DNA of 45,177 bases, taken from Streptomyces griseoaurantiacus. GTDB taxonomy: Bacteria > Actinomycetota > Actinomycetes > Streptomycetales > Streptomycetaceae. Where the stretch lies: positions 1 to 45,177 of the forward strand of contig BNBP01000056.1 in the NCBI GenBank assembly GCA_014656015.1, read 5' to 3'. Positions 7,973 to 15,295 of this stretch are shown in pieces (position 1 is the first letter of the stretch; every line of letters starts with the position of its first letter). The notes under the pieces were generated by a model, which was given only the letters and a program-made list of their open reading frames with translations, was not told the origin of the DNA and did not search any database. The position numbers and the translations under genes are program-made.

Positions 7973-9073
7973 GTGTCCGCAGTCTCCGACCGCCTGCCGG
8001 TCTTCCCCTGGGACAAGCTCGAGCCGTACAAGGCGACGGCCGCGGGGCACCCGGACGGCATCGTCGACCTGTCCGTCGGCACCCCGGTGGACCCGGTGCC
8101 CGACCTGATCCAGAAGGCGCTGGTCGCCGCCGCCGACTCGCCGGGCTACCCGACGGTCTGGGGCACGCCCGCGCTGCGCGACGCGATCACCGGCTGGGCC
8201 GAGCGCCGGCTCGGCGCCCGCGAGCTGAGCCACCGGCACGTGCTGCCGATCGTCGGCTCCAAGGAACTGGTCGCCTGGCTGCCGACCCAGCTCGGCCTCG
8301 GCCCCGGCGACACCGTCGCCCACCCCCGTCTCGCCTACCCGACGTACGAGGTCGGCGCCCGTCTGGCCCGCGCGGAGTACGTCTCCTACGAGGACCCGAC
8401 GGAGCTGGACCCGGCCGGTCTGAAGCTCCTGTGGCTCAACTCGCCCTCGAACCCGACGGGGCGCGTGCTGGGCAAGGAGGAACTGACCCGGATCGTGGCC
8501 TGGGCGCGTGCGCACGGCGTGCTCGTGGTCTCCGACGAGTGCTACCTCGAGCTGGGCTGGGAGGCCGACCCGGTCTCCGTCCTGCACCCGGACGTCAACG
8601 GCGGCTCGTACGAGGGCATCGTCGCCGTCCACTCGCTGTCCAAGCGGTCCAACCTGGCCGGCTACCGCGCGGCCTTCCTCGTCGGCGACCCGGCGGTGCT
8701 CGGACCGCTGCTGGAGATCCGCAAGCACGGCGGCATGATGACCTCGGCGCCCACGCAGGCCGCGGTGATCGCCGCGCTGTCCGAGGACGCGCACGTGCGC
8801 GAGCAGCGGGAGCGGTACGCGGCACGGCGCACGCTGCTGCGCGGGGCGCTGCTGGAGCACGGCTTCCGTATCGAGCACAGCGAGGCGAGCCTGTACCTGT
8901 GGGCGACGCGCGAGGAGTCCTGCTGGGACACGGTCGCGCACCTGGCGGATCTGGGCATCCTGGTCGCCCCCGGCGACTTCTACGGCCCCGCGGGCGAGCG
9001 TTTCGTCCGCGTGGCCCTGACCGCCACGGACGAGAGGGTCCAGGCCGCGGTCGCCCGGCTGCGGCAGGGCTGA
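7973..9073 (+). CDS. dapC: Succinyldiaminopimelate aminotransferase
   Basis: This 366-residue class I PLP aminotransferase of the DapC group acts in the succinylase branch of diaminopimelate/lysine synthesis, converting N-succinyl-2-amino-6-ketopimelate to N-succinyl-LL-diaminopimelate. The GTG at 7973 (VSAVSDRLPVFPWDKLEPY) follows a purine-rich GGAGAGAAGAAAGAGAG stretch and gives the family's usual N-terminus; the frame is open further upstream but reads as filler. Visible motifs are PGYPTVWGTPALRDAI, the PLP-site NSPSNPTG (N160), SDECYLEL (D188) and the Schiff-base lysine in VHSLSKRSNLAGYR (K224). A C-terminal arginine in FVRVALT binds the substrate carboxylate. dapE lies 2.3 kb downstream. 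Confidence 0.93.
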   Translation: MSAVSDRLPVFPWDKLEPYKATAAGHPDGIVDLSVGTPVDPVPDLIQKALVAAADSPGYPTVWGTPALRDAITGWAERRLGARELSHRHVLPIVGSKELVAWLPTQLGLGPGDTVAHPRLAYPTYEVGARLARAEYVSYEDPTELDPAGLKLLWLNSPSNPTGRVLGKEELTRIVAWARAHGVLVVSDECYLELGWEADPVSVLHPDVNGGSYEGIVAVHSLSKRSNLAGYRAAFLVGDPAVLGPLLEIRKHGGMMTSAPTQAAVIAALSEDAHVREQRERYAARRTLLRGALLEHGFRIEHSEASLYLWATREESCWDTVAHLADLGILVAPGDFYGPAGERFVRVALTATDERVQAAVARLRQG

Positions 9074-9136
9074 GGGCGACCGCGCCGAACGGCTGCGGCG
9101 CGGCCCGTCCGGTACGACCCGTCCTGCGCACGGGAA

Positions 9137-9165
9137 ACCCCCGGGTTCGCGGAGAACCCGGGGGT
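9137..9165 (+). terminator. Hairpin terminator after dapC
   Basis: A perfect 12-bp stem (ACCCCCGGGTTC / GAACCCGGGGGT) with loop GCGGA lies 64 bases after the dapC stop. There is no U-run, as is common in Streptomyces. The gene on the other side is convergent, so it may work in both directions. Confidence 0.8.
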
Positions 9166-9200
9166 CGCGTGTGTCTCGCGTGCGCGCCGCGCGTGCGGCG

Positions 9201-9617
9201 TCAGTGCAGCGGCAGACCGTCCACCGGCAGACCGCCCGAGGGGGCAGCCTTCGTCGCGGACTGGGCCACGTCGCCCAGCGCCCCGCCGGCCTGGCCGGCG
9301 GCCTCGCCCGCGGTCTTCTGCGCCACCGGCACCGCCGTCTTGACGACCTTGCCGCCGGCCTTGCCCGCGGCCGGGACCGCCTTCTTGACCGCCTTGCCGC
9401 CCGTGTCACCCGCCATGCCGGTGACGTGCTGGGTGGTGGCGTCGACGTTGTGGGCGACGTGCGCACCGTCCAGCGCGGTCACACCACCGAGGTCGGGCGT
9501 GGCGGGCAGGGCCGTCGTCGCCGCGCTGGCGGAACCGGCCGCACCGACCACGGGCGCCGCTCCCGCCGCGACGATCAGCGCGGCACGGGCGATCCGACGG
9601 GTCAGGGGGAGGGACAT
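9201..9617 (-). CDS. Small secreted Ala/Lys-rich protein
   Basis: This 138-residue protein starts at the ATG at 9617 with GGAG about five bases upstream. It carries a Sec signal peptide (MSLPLTRRIARAALIVAAGA, cleavage after SASA near residue 32). The mature part is rich in Ala, Gly, Val and Lys with loose repeats (GGKAVKKAVPAAGKAGGK, then VVKTAVPVAQKTAGEAAGQAGG), suggesting amphipathic helices. No catalytic motif is visible. Similar proteins are common in Streptomyces and of unknown role. A near-consensus promoter lies about 140 bases upstream. Confidence 0.82.
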   Translation of the reverse strand: MSLPLTRRIARAALIVAAGAAPVVGAAGSASAATTALPATPDLGGVTALDGAHVAHNVDATTQHVTGMAGDTGGKAVKKAVPAAGKAGGKVVKTAVPVAQKTAGEAAGQAGGALGDVAQSATKAAPSGGLPVDGLPLH

Positions 9618-9757
9618 GTTGCTCCTTCGGACGGAAGAACTCGCTGGGTGTCCGGTGCGATTCGGCAGTTGATCGCCCCGGGGTCGGACGCAGTGACTAC
9701 CGCTCCAGGGCCCCGAAGGTTGCGGCGGAACAGGGTAAAGAGTTCGCAATGCATCGC

Positions 9758-9785
9758 ATTATCGGGCGGGCAGAAATACGGGCAA
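9758..9785 (-). promoter_or_regulatory. Sigma-70-type promoter of the secreted-protein gene
   Basis: Read on the minus strand: -35 TTGCCC (9780-9785), 16-base spacer, -10 GATAAT (9758-9763). The -10 is one base from consensus, which is rare in this G+C background. It implies a leader of roughly 130 bases before the ATG at 9617. Confidence 0.55.
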
Positions 9786-9948
9786 ACGGCTCGCCCGGAA
9801 GCGCGTGCGGAATGCTCGCATCCCTTTCCCCGCAAGGGATTTCCCCGGCGCACGGCCGACCGGCCCGACCTCGTCCGACGGCCCACTCCCGCGCCCCGGG
9901 AGAAGCGGACCGGATCGCCCCCAGGGATGACGACCCGTACGACTGCCC

Positions 9949-10060
9949 GAGACGGCGAGGCGGCGACGTGGCGAGGCGGCGAGGTGGCGAGGCGGCGAGG
10001 TGGCGAGGCGGCGAAGCCGTGAGGCGGCGAAGCCGTGAGGCGCTGAGGCGCTGAGGCACT
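9949..10060. repeat. Tandem array of 14 octamers (GAGGCGGC and variants)
   Basis: Fourteen head-to-tail 8-base units, each beginning GA: GAGACGGC, GAGGCGGC, GACGTGGC, GAGGCGGC, GAGGTGGC, GAGGCGGC, GAGGTGGC, GAGGCGGC, GAAGCCGT, GAGGCGGC, GAAGCCGT, GAGGCGCT, GAGGCGCT, GAGGCACT. Several 16-base pairs recur exactly, showing expansion by slippage. The array ends 26 bases before the stop of the minus-strand gene at 10086. Confidence 0.92.
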
Positions 10061-10085
10061 GAAAGGACTTCGTGCGCCCGCGCGT

Positions 10086-11192
10086 TCAGTCCCCGGTGGC
10101 GATGCGCACGACGTCCGTCCCGGCCGCCTCCCTTCCGGCGCCCCGGTTCTTCCCGTCCTCCCCGGCTCCCGCGCCGGGCCGGGGTCTTTCGACCGTGCGC
10201 CATTCGCCGGCCCCGCCGCCCCGCGACCACTCCAGGCCCGCGTAGGACACCCGGGCGATGTGCAGCGCGGAGGAGTGGGCCACTGCCCAGTGCGCCAGCT
10301 CCCAGCCCGTCCGCCGGGTACGCCCCTCGGCCGGTGCCCCGCGCGGCACGGGCACGGTCACGGAGGCGCGCGTGCCCCCGCCGTCCCCGCCGCCCGCGTC
10401 GCCCCGGTCACCGGCCGAGGGTGCCGCCGTGACCGAGGCCCGCACTCCCACCCCCGACCCTGCCTCCGTCCCCGGCCCTACCTCCGTCCCCGCCGCGGGG
10501 AGCACCTGCCGGCCGAAGTCCCGCACCAGCGCCGCCCGTACCGCGTCCGGGCCGCCCGCCGGGGTCGGCGCCGGACGCCCCTCGCAGGTGAGCGTGGCCG
10601 CCGAGTGGCCGGTCAGCGCGGTGGCGAGCAGCCGGGCGTCCGGTTCGTGCTTGGCGTAGGCCCGGGGGAAGCCGCTGCGCTGCACCCGCTGCGCGGCCAC
10701 GGTCAACGGGAGTCGGGCGTACCCGGGCACCCGGACCAGATGGTCGTAGAAGGCGCCCGCCGCGTAGGCCGGGTCCATGATCTGTCTCCTCGTCCCCCAG
10801 CCCTGGGAGGGGCGCTGCTGGAAGAGGCCGAGCGAATCCCGGTCCCCGTGCCCGATGTTGTGCAGGCCCGATTCCTGCAGGGCCGTCGCCAGCGCGATGG
10901 TCACCGCCCGTTCCGGCAGCCCCCGGGAGGTGCCCACGGCGGAGATCGTCGCCGCGTTCTCCGCCTGCTCCGGCGTGAACTCGTAGGACGTGCCGCCGTG
11001 GTCCGCCACGACCCGGCAACGGGGCGCGCCCCCGCCCCCGATGAGGTACTGCAGGGTCAGGTAGCCCGCCAGCGCGAGGAGCGCGGCGAGCGCCGCCCCC
11101 CAGCGGGCGAGGCGGCCCCGCCCGAGGAAGGCGGGGGCGGGGGAGCGGGCCGGAGCGGGGGAAGGGGCCGGAGACAGGGACGGTGCTGACAC
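10086..11192 (-). CDS. Membrane-anchored lysozyme-like (transglycosylase-fold) protein
   Basis: About 368 residues from a GTG at 11192 (VSAPSLSPAPSP); a TTG at 11201 is the only nearby alternative, and neither has a good ribosome-binding site. A Pro/Ala-rich N-terminus is followed by one transmembrane helix (WGAALAALLALAGYLTLQYL). An extracytoplasmic helical domain then carries ALATALQESGLHNIGHGDRD and SLGLFQQRPSQGWG. The ES pair and GLFQQRPS block are like lytic transglycosylase/lysozyme folds, with E as candidate catalytic acid. The C-terminal half is low complexity (Gly, Thr, Pro). I infer peptidoglycan cleavage, with moderate certainty. Homologues are sometimes labelled heavy-metal transporters, which nothing here supports. 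The open frame continues beyond 11192 antisense to dapE, but that part is not coding. Confidence 0.78.
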   Translation of the reverse strand: MSAPSLSPAPSPAPARSPAPAFLGRGRLARWGAALAALLALAGYLTLQYLIGGGGAPRCRVVADHGGTSYEFTPEQAENAATISAVGTSRGLPERAVTIALATALQESGLHNIGHGDRDSLGLFQQRPSQGWGTRRQIMDPAYAAGAFYDHLVRVPGYARLPLTVAAQRVQRSGFPRAYAKHEPDARLLATALTGHSAATLTCEGRPAPTPAGGPDAVRAALVRDFGRQVLPAAGTEVGPGTEAGSGVGVRASVTAAPSAGDRGDAGGGDGGGTRASVTVPVPRGAPAEGRTRRTGWELAHWAVAHSSALHIARVSYAGLEWSRGGGAGEWRTVERPRPGAGAGEDGKNRGAGREAAGTDVVRIATGD

Positions 11193-11342
11193 GGCGTACA
11201 AGGTACTGGACAGTACGCAGTCGCGCGGGAGCCTGTGGACAACTTCCGGAACGCGTTGTTCCGCGCCGTTCCGCCTTGTTGCCGCCGTTCTTCCGGAGGT
11301 CGCGGCAACGGCCCGACCCGTCCGCCGCGTTAGGGTCGGACC

Positions 11343-12422
11343 ATGGCCGACACCCCGCTTGACCTCACGTTGGACGCCGCACGGCTCACCGCGCGACTCG
11401 TCGACTTCCCCTCCGAGAGCGGCACCGAGAAGCCGCTCGCCGACGCGGTCGAGTCCGCGCTGCGTGCCCTGCCGCACCTCACCGTCGACCGCCACGGCAA
11501 CAACGTCGTCGCGCGGACGGAACTGGGCCGCTCCGAGCGTGTCGTCCTCGCGGGCCACATCGACACCGTGCCCATCGCCGACAACGTCCCCTCGCGGCTG
11601 GACGAGGACGGCGTGCTGTGGGGCTGCGGCACCTGCGACATGAAGTCGGGCGTGGCCGTCCAGCTCCGCATCGCCGCCACGGTGCCGGCCCCCAACCGCG
11701 ACCTGACCTTCGTCTTCTACGACAACGAGGAGGTCGCCGCCCACCTCAACGGCCTGCGGCACGTGGCCGAGGCGCACCCCGACTGGCTGCGCGGTGACTT
11801 CGCGGTCCTCCTCGAACCCTCCGACGGCGAGGTCGAGGGCGGCTGCCAGGGCACCCTGCGGGTACTGCTGAAGACCTCCGGCGAGCGCGCCCACTCGGCA
11901 CGGGGCTGGATGGGCTCCAACGCCATCCACGCCGCCGCCCCGATCCTCGACCGGCTGGCCGCGTATCAGCCGCGCCACCCGGTCATCGACGGCCTGGAGT
12001 ACCGCGAGGGCCTCAACGCGGTCGGCATCTCCGGCGGAGTGGCCGGCAACGTCATCCCCGACGAATGCGTGGTCACCGTCAACTTCCGCTACGCGCCCGA
12101 CCGCGACGAGGAGGGGGCGCTCGCGCACGTGCGGGAGGTCTTCGAGGGCTGCGGGATCGAGGAGTTCGTGGTCGACGACCACAGTCCCGGCGCGCTGCCC
12201 GGCCTCTCCCACCCGGCGGCGGCCGCCTTCATCGAGGCGGTCGGCGGCACCCCGCGGCCCAAGTACGGCTGGACGGACGTCTCCCGCTTCAGCGCCCTCG
12301 GCGTCCCCGCGGTCAACTACGGCCCCGGCAACCCGCACCTGGCGCACAAGCGCGACGAACGCGTCGACACGGGGAAGATCCTCGCCGCCGAGGAGCGGCT
12401 GCGCGCCTGGCTCACCTCCTGA
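11343..12422 (+). CDS. dapE: Succinyl-diaminopimelate desuccinylase
   Basis: This 359-residue M20-family metallohydrolase releases succinate from N-succinyl-LL-diaminopimelate, the step after DapC in lysine and peptidoglycan-precursor synthesis. Metal ligands and catalytic residues are visible: H72 and D74 (LAGHIDTVP), D99 (WGCGTCDMKSG), E129/E130 (FYDNEEVA), then LLEPSDGEVEGGCQGT and a late His in PGNPHLAHKRDERVD. The dimerisation domain sits between about 175 and 290. The ATG at 11343 has no clear Shine-Dalgarno sequence; TTAGGGT about ten bases before could be a -10, so a nearly leaderless message is possible. The gene is divergent from the transglycosylase-like gene. Confidence 0.96.
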   Translation: MADTPLDLTLDAARLTARLVDFPSESGTEKPLADAVESALRALPHLTVDRHGNNVVARTELGRSERVVLAGHIDTVPIADNVPSRLDEDGVLWGCGTCDMKSGVAVQLRIAATVPAPNRDLTFVFYDNEEVAAHLNGLRHVAEAHPDWLRGDFAVLLEPSDGEVEGGCQGTLRVLLKTSGERAHSARGWMGSNAIHAAAPILDRLAAYQPRHPVIDGLEYREGLNAVGISGGVAGNVIPDECVVTVNFRYAPDRDEEGALAHVREVFEGCGIEEFVVDDHSPGALPGLSHPAAAAFIEAVGGTPRPKYGWTDVSRFSALGVPAVNYGPGNPHLAHKRDERVDTGKILAAEERLRAWLTS

Positions 12423-12456
12423 CGCCCCGGGCGGCCGAGGCGGCATGACCGTACAT

Positions 12457-12472
12457 GCGGAGGTTCCTCCGC
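12457..12472. terminator. Short hairpin after dapE
   Basis: GCGGAGG-TT-CCTCCGC is a perfect 7-bp inverted repeat 35 bases after the dapE stop, with no U-run. It may be a weak terminator. It is followed directly by two further palindromes: GGGTAACCC (12473-12481) and CGACCGGTCG (12506-12515). Confidence 0.5.
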
Positions 12473-12531
12473 GGGTAACCCGAGTGGATCTAGTCTGAAA
12501 CGGTACGACCGGTCGAACAGAGGGAGCGCGT

Positions 12532-13290
12532 ATGCCCACAGGCAACCCCGAGGGCAAGAAGATGCCACCGGACGAGACGCGTGAGGGACCGGTGCTCCGC
12601 AGGCGGGGCCAGGTGCAGGAGAGCACGACGGACCAGCGGCTGCTGGACGAGCGCGCACCGACCGACTGGGTCCACACCGACCCCTGGCGGGTCCTGCGGA
12701 TCCAGTCGGAGTTCATCGAGGGCTTCGGCACCCTGGCCGAACTGCCGCCCGCGATCAGCGTCTTCGGCTCCGCGCGGACCCCGGTGGACTCGCCGGAGTA
12801 CGACGCGGGCGTACGCCTCGGGCGGGGCCTGGTGGAGGCCGGCTTCGCGGTGATCACCGGGGGCGGGCCCGGTGCGATGGAGGCGGCCAACAAGGGCGCC
12901 TGCGAGGCGAACGGCACCTCGGTGGGCCTCGGCATCGAGCTGCCCTTCGAGCAGGGCCTCAATCAGTACGTCGACGTCGGTCTCAACTTCCGCTACTTCT
13001 TCGTGCGCAAGATGATGTTCGTCAAGTACGCCCAGGGCTTCGTGGTCCTGCCCGGCGGCCTCGGCACCCTCGACGAACTCTTCGAGGCCCTCACCCTCGT
13101 CCAGACCAAGAAGGTCACCCGCTTCCCGATCGTCCTCTTCGGCAGCGCGTACTGGGGCGGCCTCGTCGACTGGCTGGAGAACACCCTGATCGCCCAGGGC
13201 AAGGCCGCCCAGTCCGACCTGACCCTCTTCCACGTCACGGACGACGTCGACGAGGCGGTCGCCCTCGTCTCGAAGGAGGCGGGCAGGTAG
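12532..13290 (+). CDS. LOG-family (TIGR00730) nucleotide phosphoribohydrolase-like protein
   Basis: This 252-residue Rossmann-fold protein starts at ATG 12532 behind GAGGGAG. It has both LOG signatures: GGGPGAMEAANKGA (110-123) and PGGLGTLDE (174-182), plus the R159/K160 pair. LOG enzymes cleave the N-glycosidic bond of nucleoside 5'-monophosphates, and in some organisms release cytokinins. The N-terminal 50 residues are charged and specific to this subgroup. The mycobacterial neighbour of dapE, Rv1205, is the same family, and I recall cytokinin production being ascribed to it. Upstream are two palindromes, so the gene may be regulated. The substrate in this organism is unknown. Confidence 0.93.
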   Translation: MPTGNPEGKKMPPDETREGPVLRRRGQVQESTTDQRLLDERAPTDWVHTDPWRVLRIQSEFIEGFGTLAELPPAISVFGSARTPVDSPEYDAGVRLGRGLVEAGFAVITGGGPGAMEAANKGACEANGTSVGLGIELPFEQGLNQYVDVGLNFRYFFVRKMMFVKYAQGFVVLPGGLGTLDELFEALTLVQTKKVTRFPIVLFGSAYWGGLVDWLENTLIAQGKAAQSDLTLFHVTDDVDEAVALVSKEAGR

Positions 13291-13307
13291 CACCCGCGGG
13301 AAAACGC

Positions 13308-13349
13308 GGCACCCGGAGGAACGTCCGAGGCACCCGGAGGAACGCCCGC
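13308..13349. repeat. Two tandem 21-base direct repeats
   Basis: GGCACCCGGAGGAACGTCCGA (13308-13328) is followed at once by a copy differing at two or three positions (13329-13349), in the gap between the LOG gene and the HD-domain gene. No role is evident. Confidence 0.75.
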
Positions 13350-13523
13350 GGCCGGGCGGGCCGCCACTCCGGGCGCCGTGCGGTGCGGCGGACCCCGTCG
13401 GCATGACCGGATCCGGGGGAAGTACGGCCGTTGCCGAGGGGGCGCCAGGGCCGTGAGGTCGGCATGGTGGAGGGAGGGCACACGCCCCACTCGTCCCACG
13501 TCGCACGGGAAAGCACCGACACC

Positions 13524-14162
13524 ATGACCGAGATCATCGCGGGGGTGGAGATCCCCGACACCTCCGCCGCCACCGAGGCCGAGCGTTTCCTCCGGGAGAG
13601 AGCGGACCCCCTGCTCCTCCACCACTCCCGGCGGGTGTTCCTCTTCGGCTCCCTCCACGCACGTGCACTGGACCTGCGGCCCGATCCCGAGTTGCTGTAC
13701 GTCGCGGCGATGTTCCACGACGCGGGCCTCCTGGTCCCCTTCTCCGCGACGCCGCAGCGCTTCGAACTGGACGGCGCCGACCACGCGCGGACGTTCCTGC
13801 GGGACCGGGGTTTCCCGGAGAACGCCGCCGAGGCGGTCTGGACGGCGATCGCCCTGCACACGACGCCGGGGCTGCCCTCCCGGATGGGCCCCGAGACGGC
13901 CGCCACCAACTACGGCGTGCTGACGGACGCGGTCGGCTGGGAGCTGGGCAGGCTGGGGGACGAGGACATCGAACAGGTCGTCGCCGTCCATCCGCGCGGC
14001 GCGTTCAAGGAAGAGTTCCCGCGGGTGTTCTACGACGGTCTCAAGAACCGCCCGGACACCACGTACGGGACCGTCAACGCGGACATCCTGGAACACTTCG
14101 ATCCCGCGTTCCGCCGCACGTCGATGGTCGAACGAATCCTCGACGCCCCCTGGCCCAGCTGA
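13524..14162 (+). CDS. HD-domain phosphohydrolase-like protein
   Basis: This protein is 212 residues from ATG 13524; an in-frame ATG at 13464 would add 20 residues, and neither start has a strong ribosome-binding site. The HD signature is visible as LLYVAAMFHDAGL, with an upstream His in LLHHSRRVFLF and a downstream AIALHTTPGLPSR, which completes a metal-binding H...HD...H...D pattern. Such proteins hydrolyse phosphate esters or related bonds, and the closest group is often annotated as cyanamide hydratase-like. The substrate is unknown. The next gene begins 167 bases later, after a 15-base tandem array. Confidence 0.85.
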   Translation: MTEIIAGVEIPDTSAATEAERFLRERADPLLLHHSRRVFLFGSLHARALDLRPDPELLYVAAMFHDAGLLVPFSATPQRFELDGADHARTFLRDRGFPENAAEAVWTAIALHTTPGLPSRMGPETAATNYGVLTDAVGWELGRLGDEDIEQVVAVHPRGAFKEEFPRVFYDGLKNRPDTTYGTVNADILEHFDPAFRRTSMVERILDAPWPS

Positions 14163-14199
14163 CCGGACCGTGCGGGACGGCCGCGGCGGAGACAGCGAC

Positions 14200-14299
14200 G
14201 ACAGGAACGGCCGCGACAGGCCGCGACAGGAACGGCCGCGACGAGAACAACCGCGACAGGAACGGCCAGGACGAGAACAACCGCAGCACAAGGAGCCGC
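14200..14299. repeat. 15-base tandem repeat array between the HD and oxidoreductase genes
   Basis: Successive units read GACAGGAACGGCCGC, a 10-base truncated unit, GACAGGAACGGCCGC, GACGAGAACAACCGC, GACAGGAACGGCCAG, GACGAGAACAACCGC, then a degenerate AGCACAAGGAGCCGC. The period is a multiple of three, and one frame reads as pentapeptides (RQERP/RREQP), but it lacks a start and is not part of either flanking gene. Confidence 0.88.
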
Positions 14300-14329
14300 A
14301 GGGAAACGTGCGGCGGGAAAGGAAGCACC

Positions 14330-15250
14330 ATGCGAGCCATCACCGTCCGGCAGCGCGAGGCCGGGGTCGCAGGGATGACGCTGGAGGACCGTCCCCACCC
14401 CCATGCCTCCGAGAACGACGTCATCGTGCGGGTGCACGCCGCGGGCTTCACCCGGGGAGAACTCGACTGGCCCGCGACCTGGACCGACCGGGCCGGCCGC
14501 GAGCGCACTCCGAGCGTGCCCGGCCACGAGGTCGCGGGGGTGGTGACGGAACTCGGCTACGGAACGACCGGCCTCACCGTCGGCCGGCGGGTCTTCGGGC
14601 CGACCGACTGGACCCGCGACGGCTCGCTCGCGGAGTACGTCGCGGTGGAGGCCCGCAACCTCGCGCCCCTTCCCGCGGACATCCCGTACACGGTGGCGGC
14701 CGCGCTGCCGATCTCGGGCCTGACCGCGTGGCAGGGCCTGTTCGACCACGCCCGTCTCGACGCCGGCCAGACCGTGCTCATCCACGGCGCCGCCGGCGGT
14801 GTCGGCTCGCTCGCCGTCCAGCTCGCCCGGGAGGCAGGGGCCCACGTGATCGGCACGGGCCGCGCCCCCGACCGCGACGCCGTCCTCGACCTGGGCGCGC
14901 ACGCCTTCCTCGACCTGGAGGACGACGGCTGGGAAGGCGCCGGGCCCGTCGACGTCGTGTTCGACGTGATCGGCGGCGACATCCTCGACCGCTCGGCCCC
15001 ACTGGTGCGGACCGGCGGCACGCTCGTCACCATCGCCCACCCGCCGACCGTGCGTCCCGAGGACGGGCGGACCGTCTTCTTCGTCGTGGAACCGGACCGC
15101 GCACGCCTCGGCGACCTGGCCCGGCGCGTGCGGGAGGGGCGGCTCCGGGTACGGGTCGGCGCGGTCCGGCCGCTGGCCGAGGCGGCCGACGCGTTCGCCT
15201 CCCGGCAGCGCCTCGCCGGCCGCACCGTCATCCGGGTCGCCGAGGACTGA
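14330..15250 (+). CDS. NADP-dependent MDR oxidoreductase (quinone-reductase-like)
   Basis: This 306-residue medium-chain dehydrogenase/reductase starts at ATG 14330 after GGGAAAGGAAG. The N-terminal catalytic domain contains GHEVAGVVTELGYG. The nucleotide-binding Rossmann fold (about 120-250) contains ISGLTAWQGLFDH and VLIHGAAGGVGSLAVQLA, the AxxGxVG form of the zinc-free quinone oxidoreductases, followed by DVVFDVIGGDILDR. No structural zinc cysteines are present. The likely reaction is NADPH-dependent reduction of a quinone or enone, possibly in detoxification. It seems monocistronic; the next gene is convergent after 45 bases. Confidence 0.92.
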   Translation: MRAITVRQREAGVAGMTLEDRPHPHASENDVIVRVHAAGFTRGELDWPATWTDRAGRERTPSVPGHEVAGVVTELGYGTTGLTVGRRVFGPTDWTRDGSLAEYVAVEARNLAPLPADIPYTVAAALPISGLTAWQGLFDHARLDAGQTVLIHGAAGGVGSLAVQLAREAGAHVIGTGRAPDRDAVLDLGAHAFLDLEDDGWEGAGPVDVVFDVIGGDILDRSAPLVRTGGTLVTIAHPPTVRPEDGRTVFFVVEPDRARLGDLARRVREGRLRVRVGAVRPLAEAADAFASRQRLAGRTVIRVAED

Positions 15251-15295
15251 GCGGGCCCGAGGCGGCGATTCCTCCCGCGGCCCTTCGGACAGACC

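Larger units (their letters stand above)
9618..10085. other. 468-base gene-free region with promoter and octamer array
   Basis: No convincing gene is present. The left part is the leader and promoter of the secreted-protein gene; the right part (9949-10060) is a tandem octamer array immediately downstream of the next minus-strand gene. Open frames through the array give only period-8 peptides (ASPPRRLA-like) and have no ribosome-binding site. Confidence 0.7.

Noticed and set aside
9949..10060. CRISPR array reading of the octamer repeats
   Set aside because: Units are 8 bases, directly adjacent and without spacers; no cas genes in the window.
11193..12962. Upstream part of the open frame that continues the lysozyme-like gene antisense to dapE
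   Set aside because: dapE on the other strand has its full set of metal ligands, and the extension is low-complexity with no start signal.
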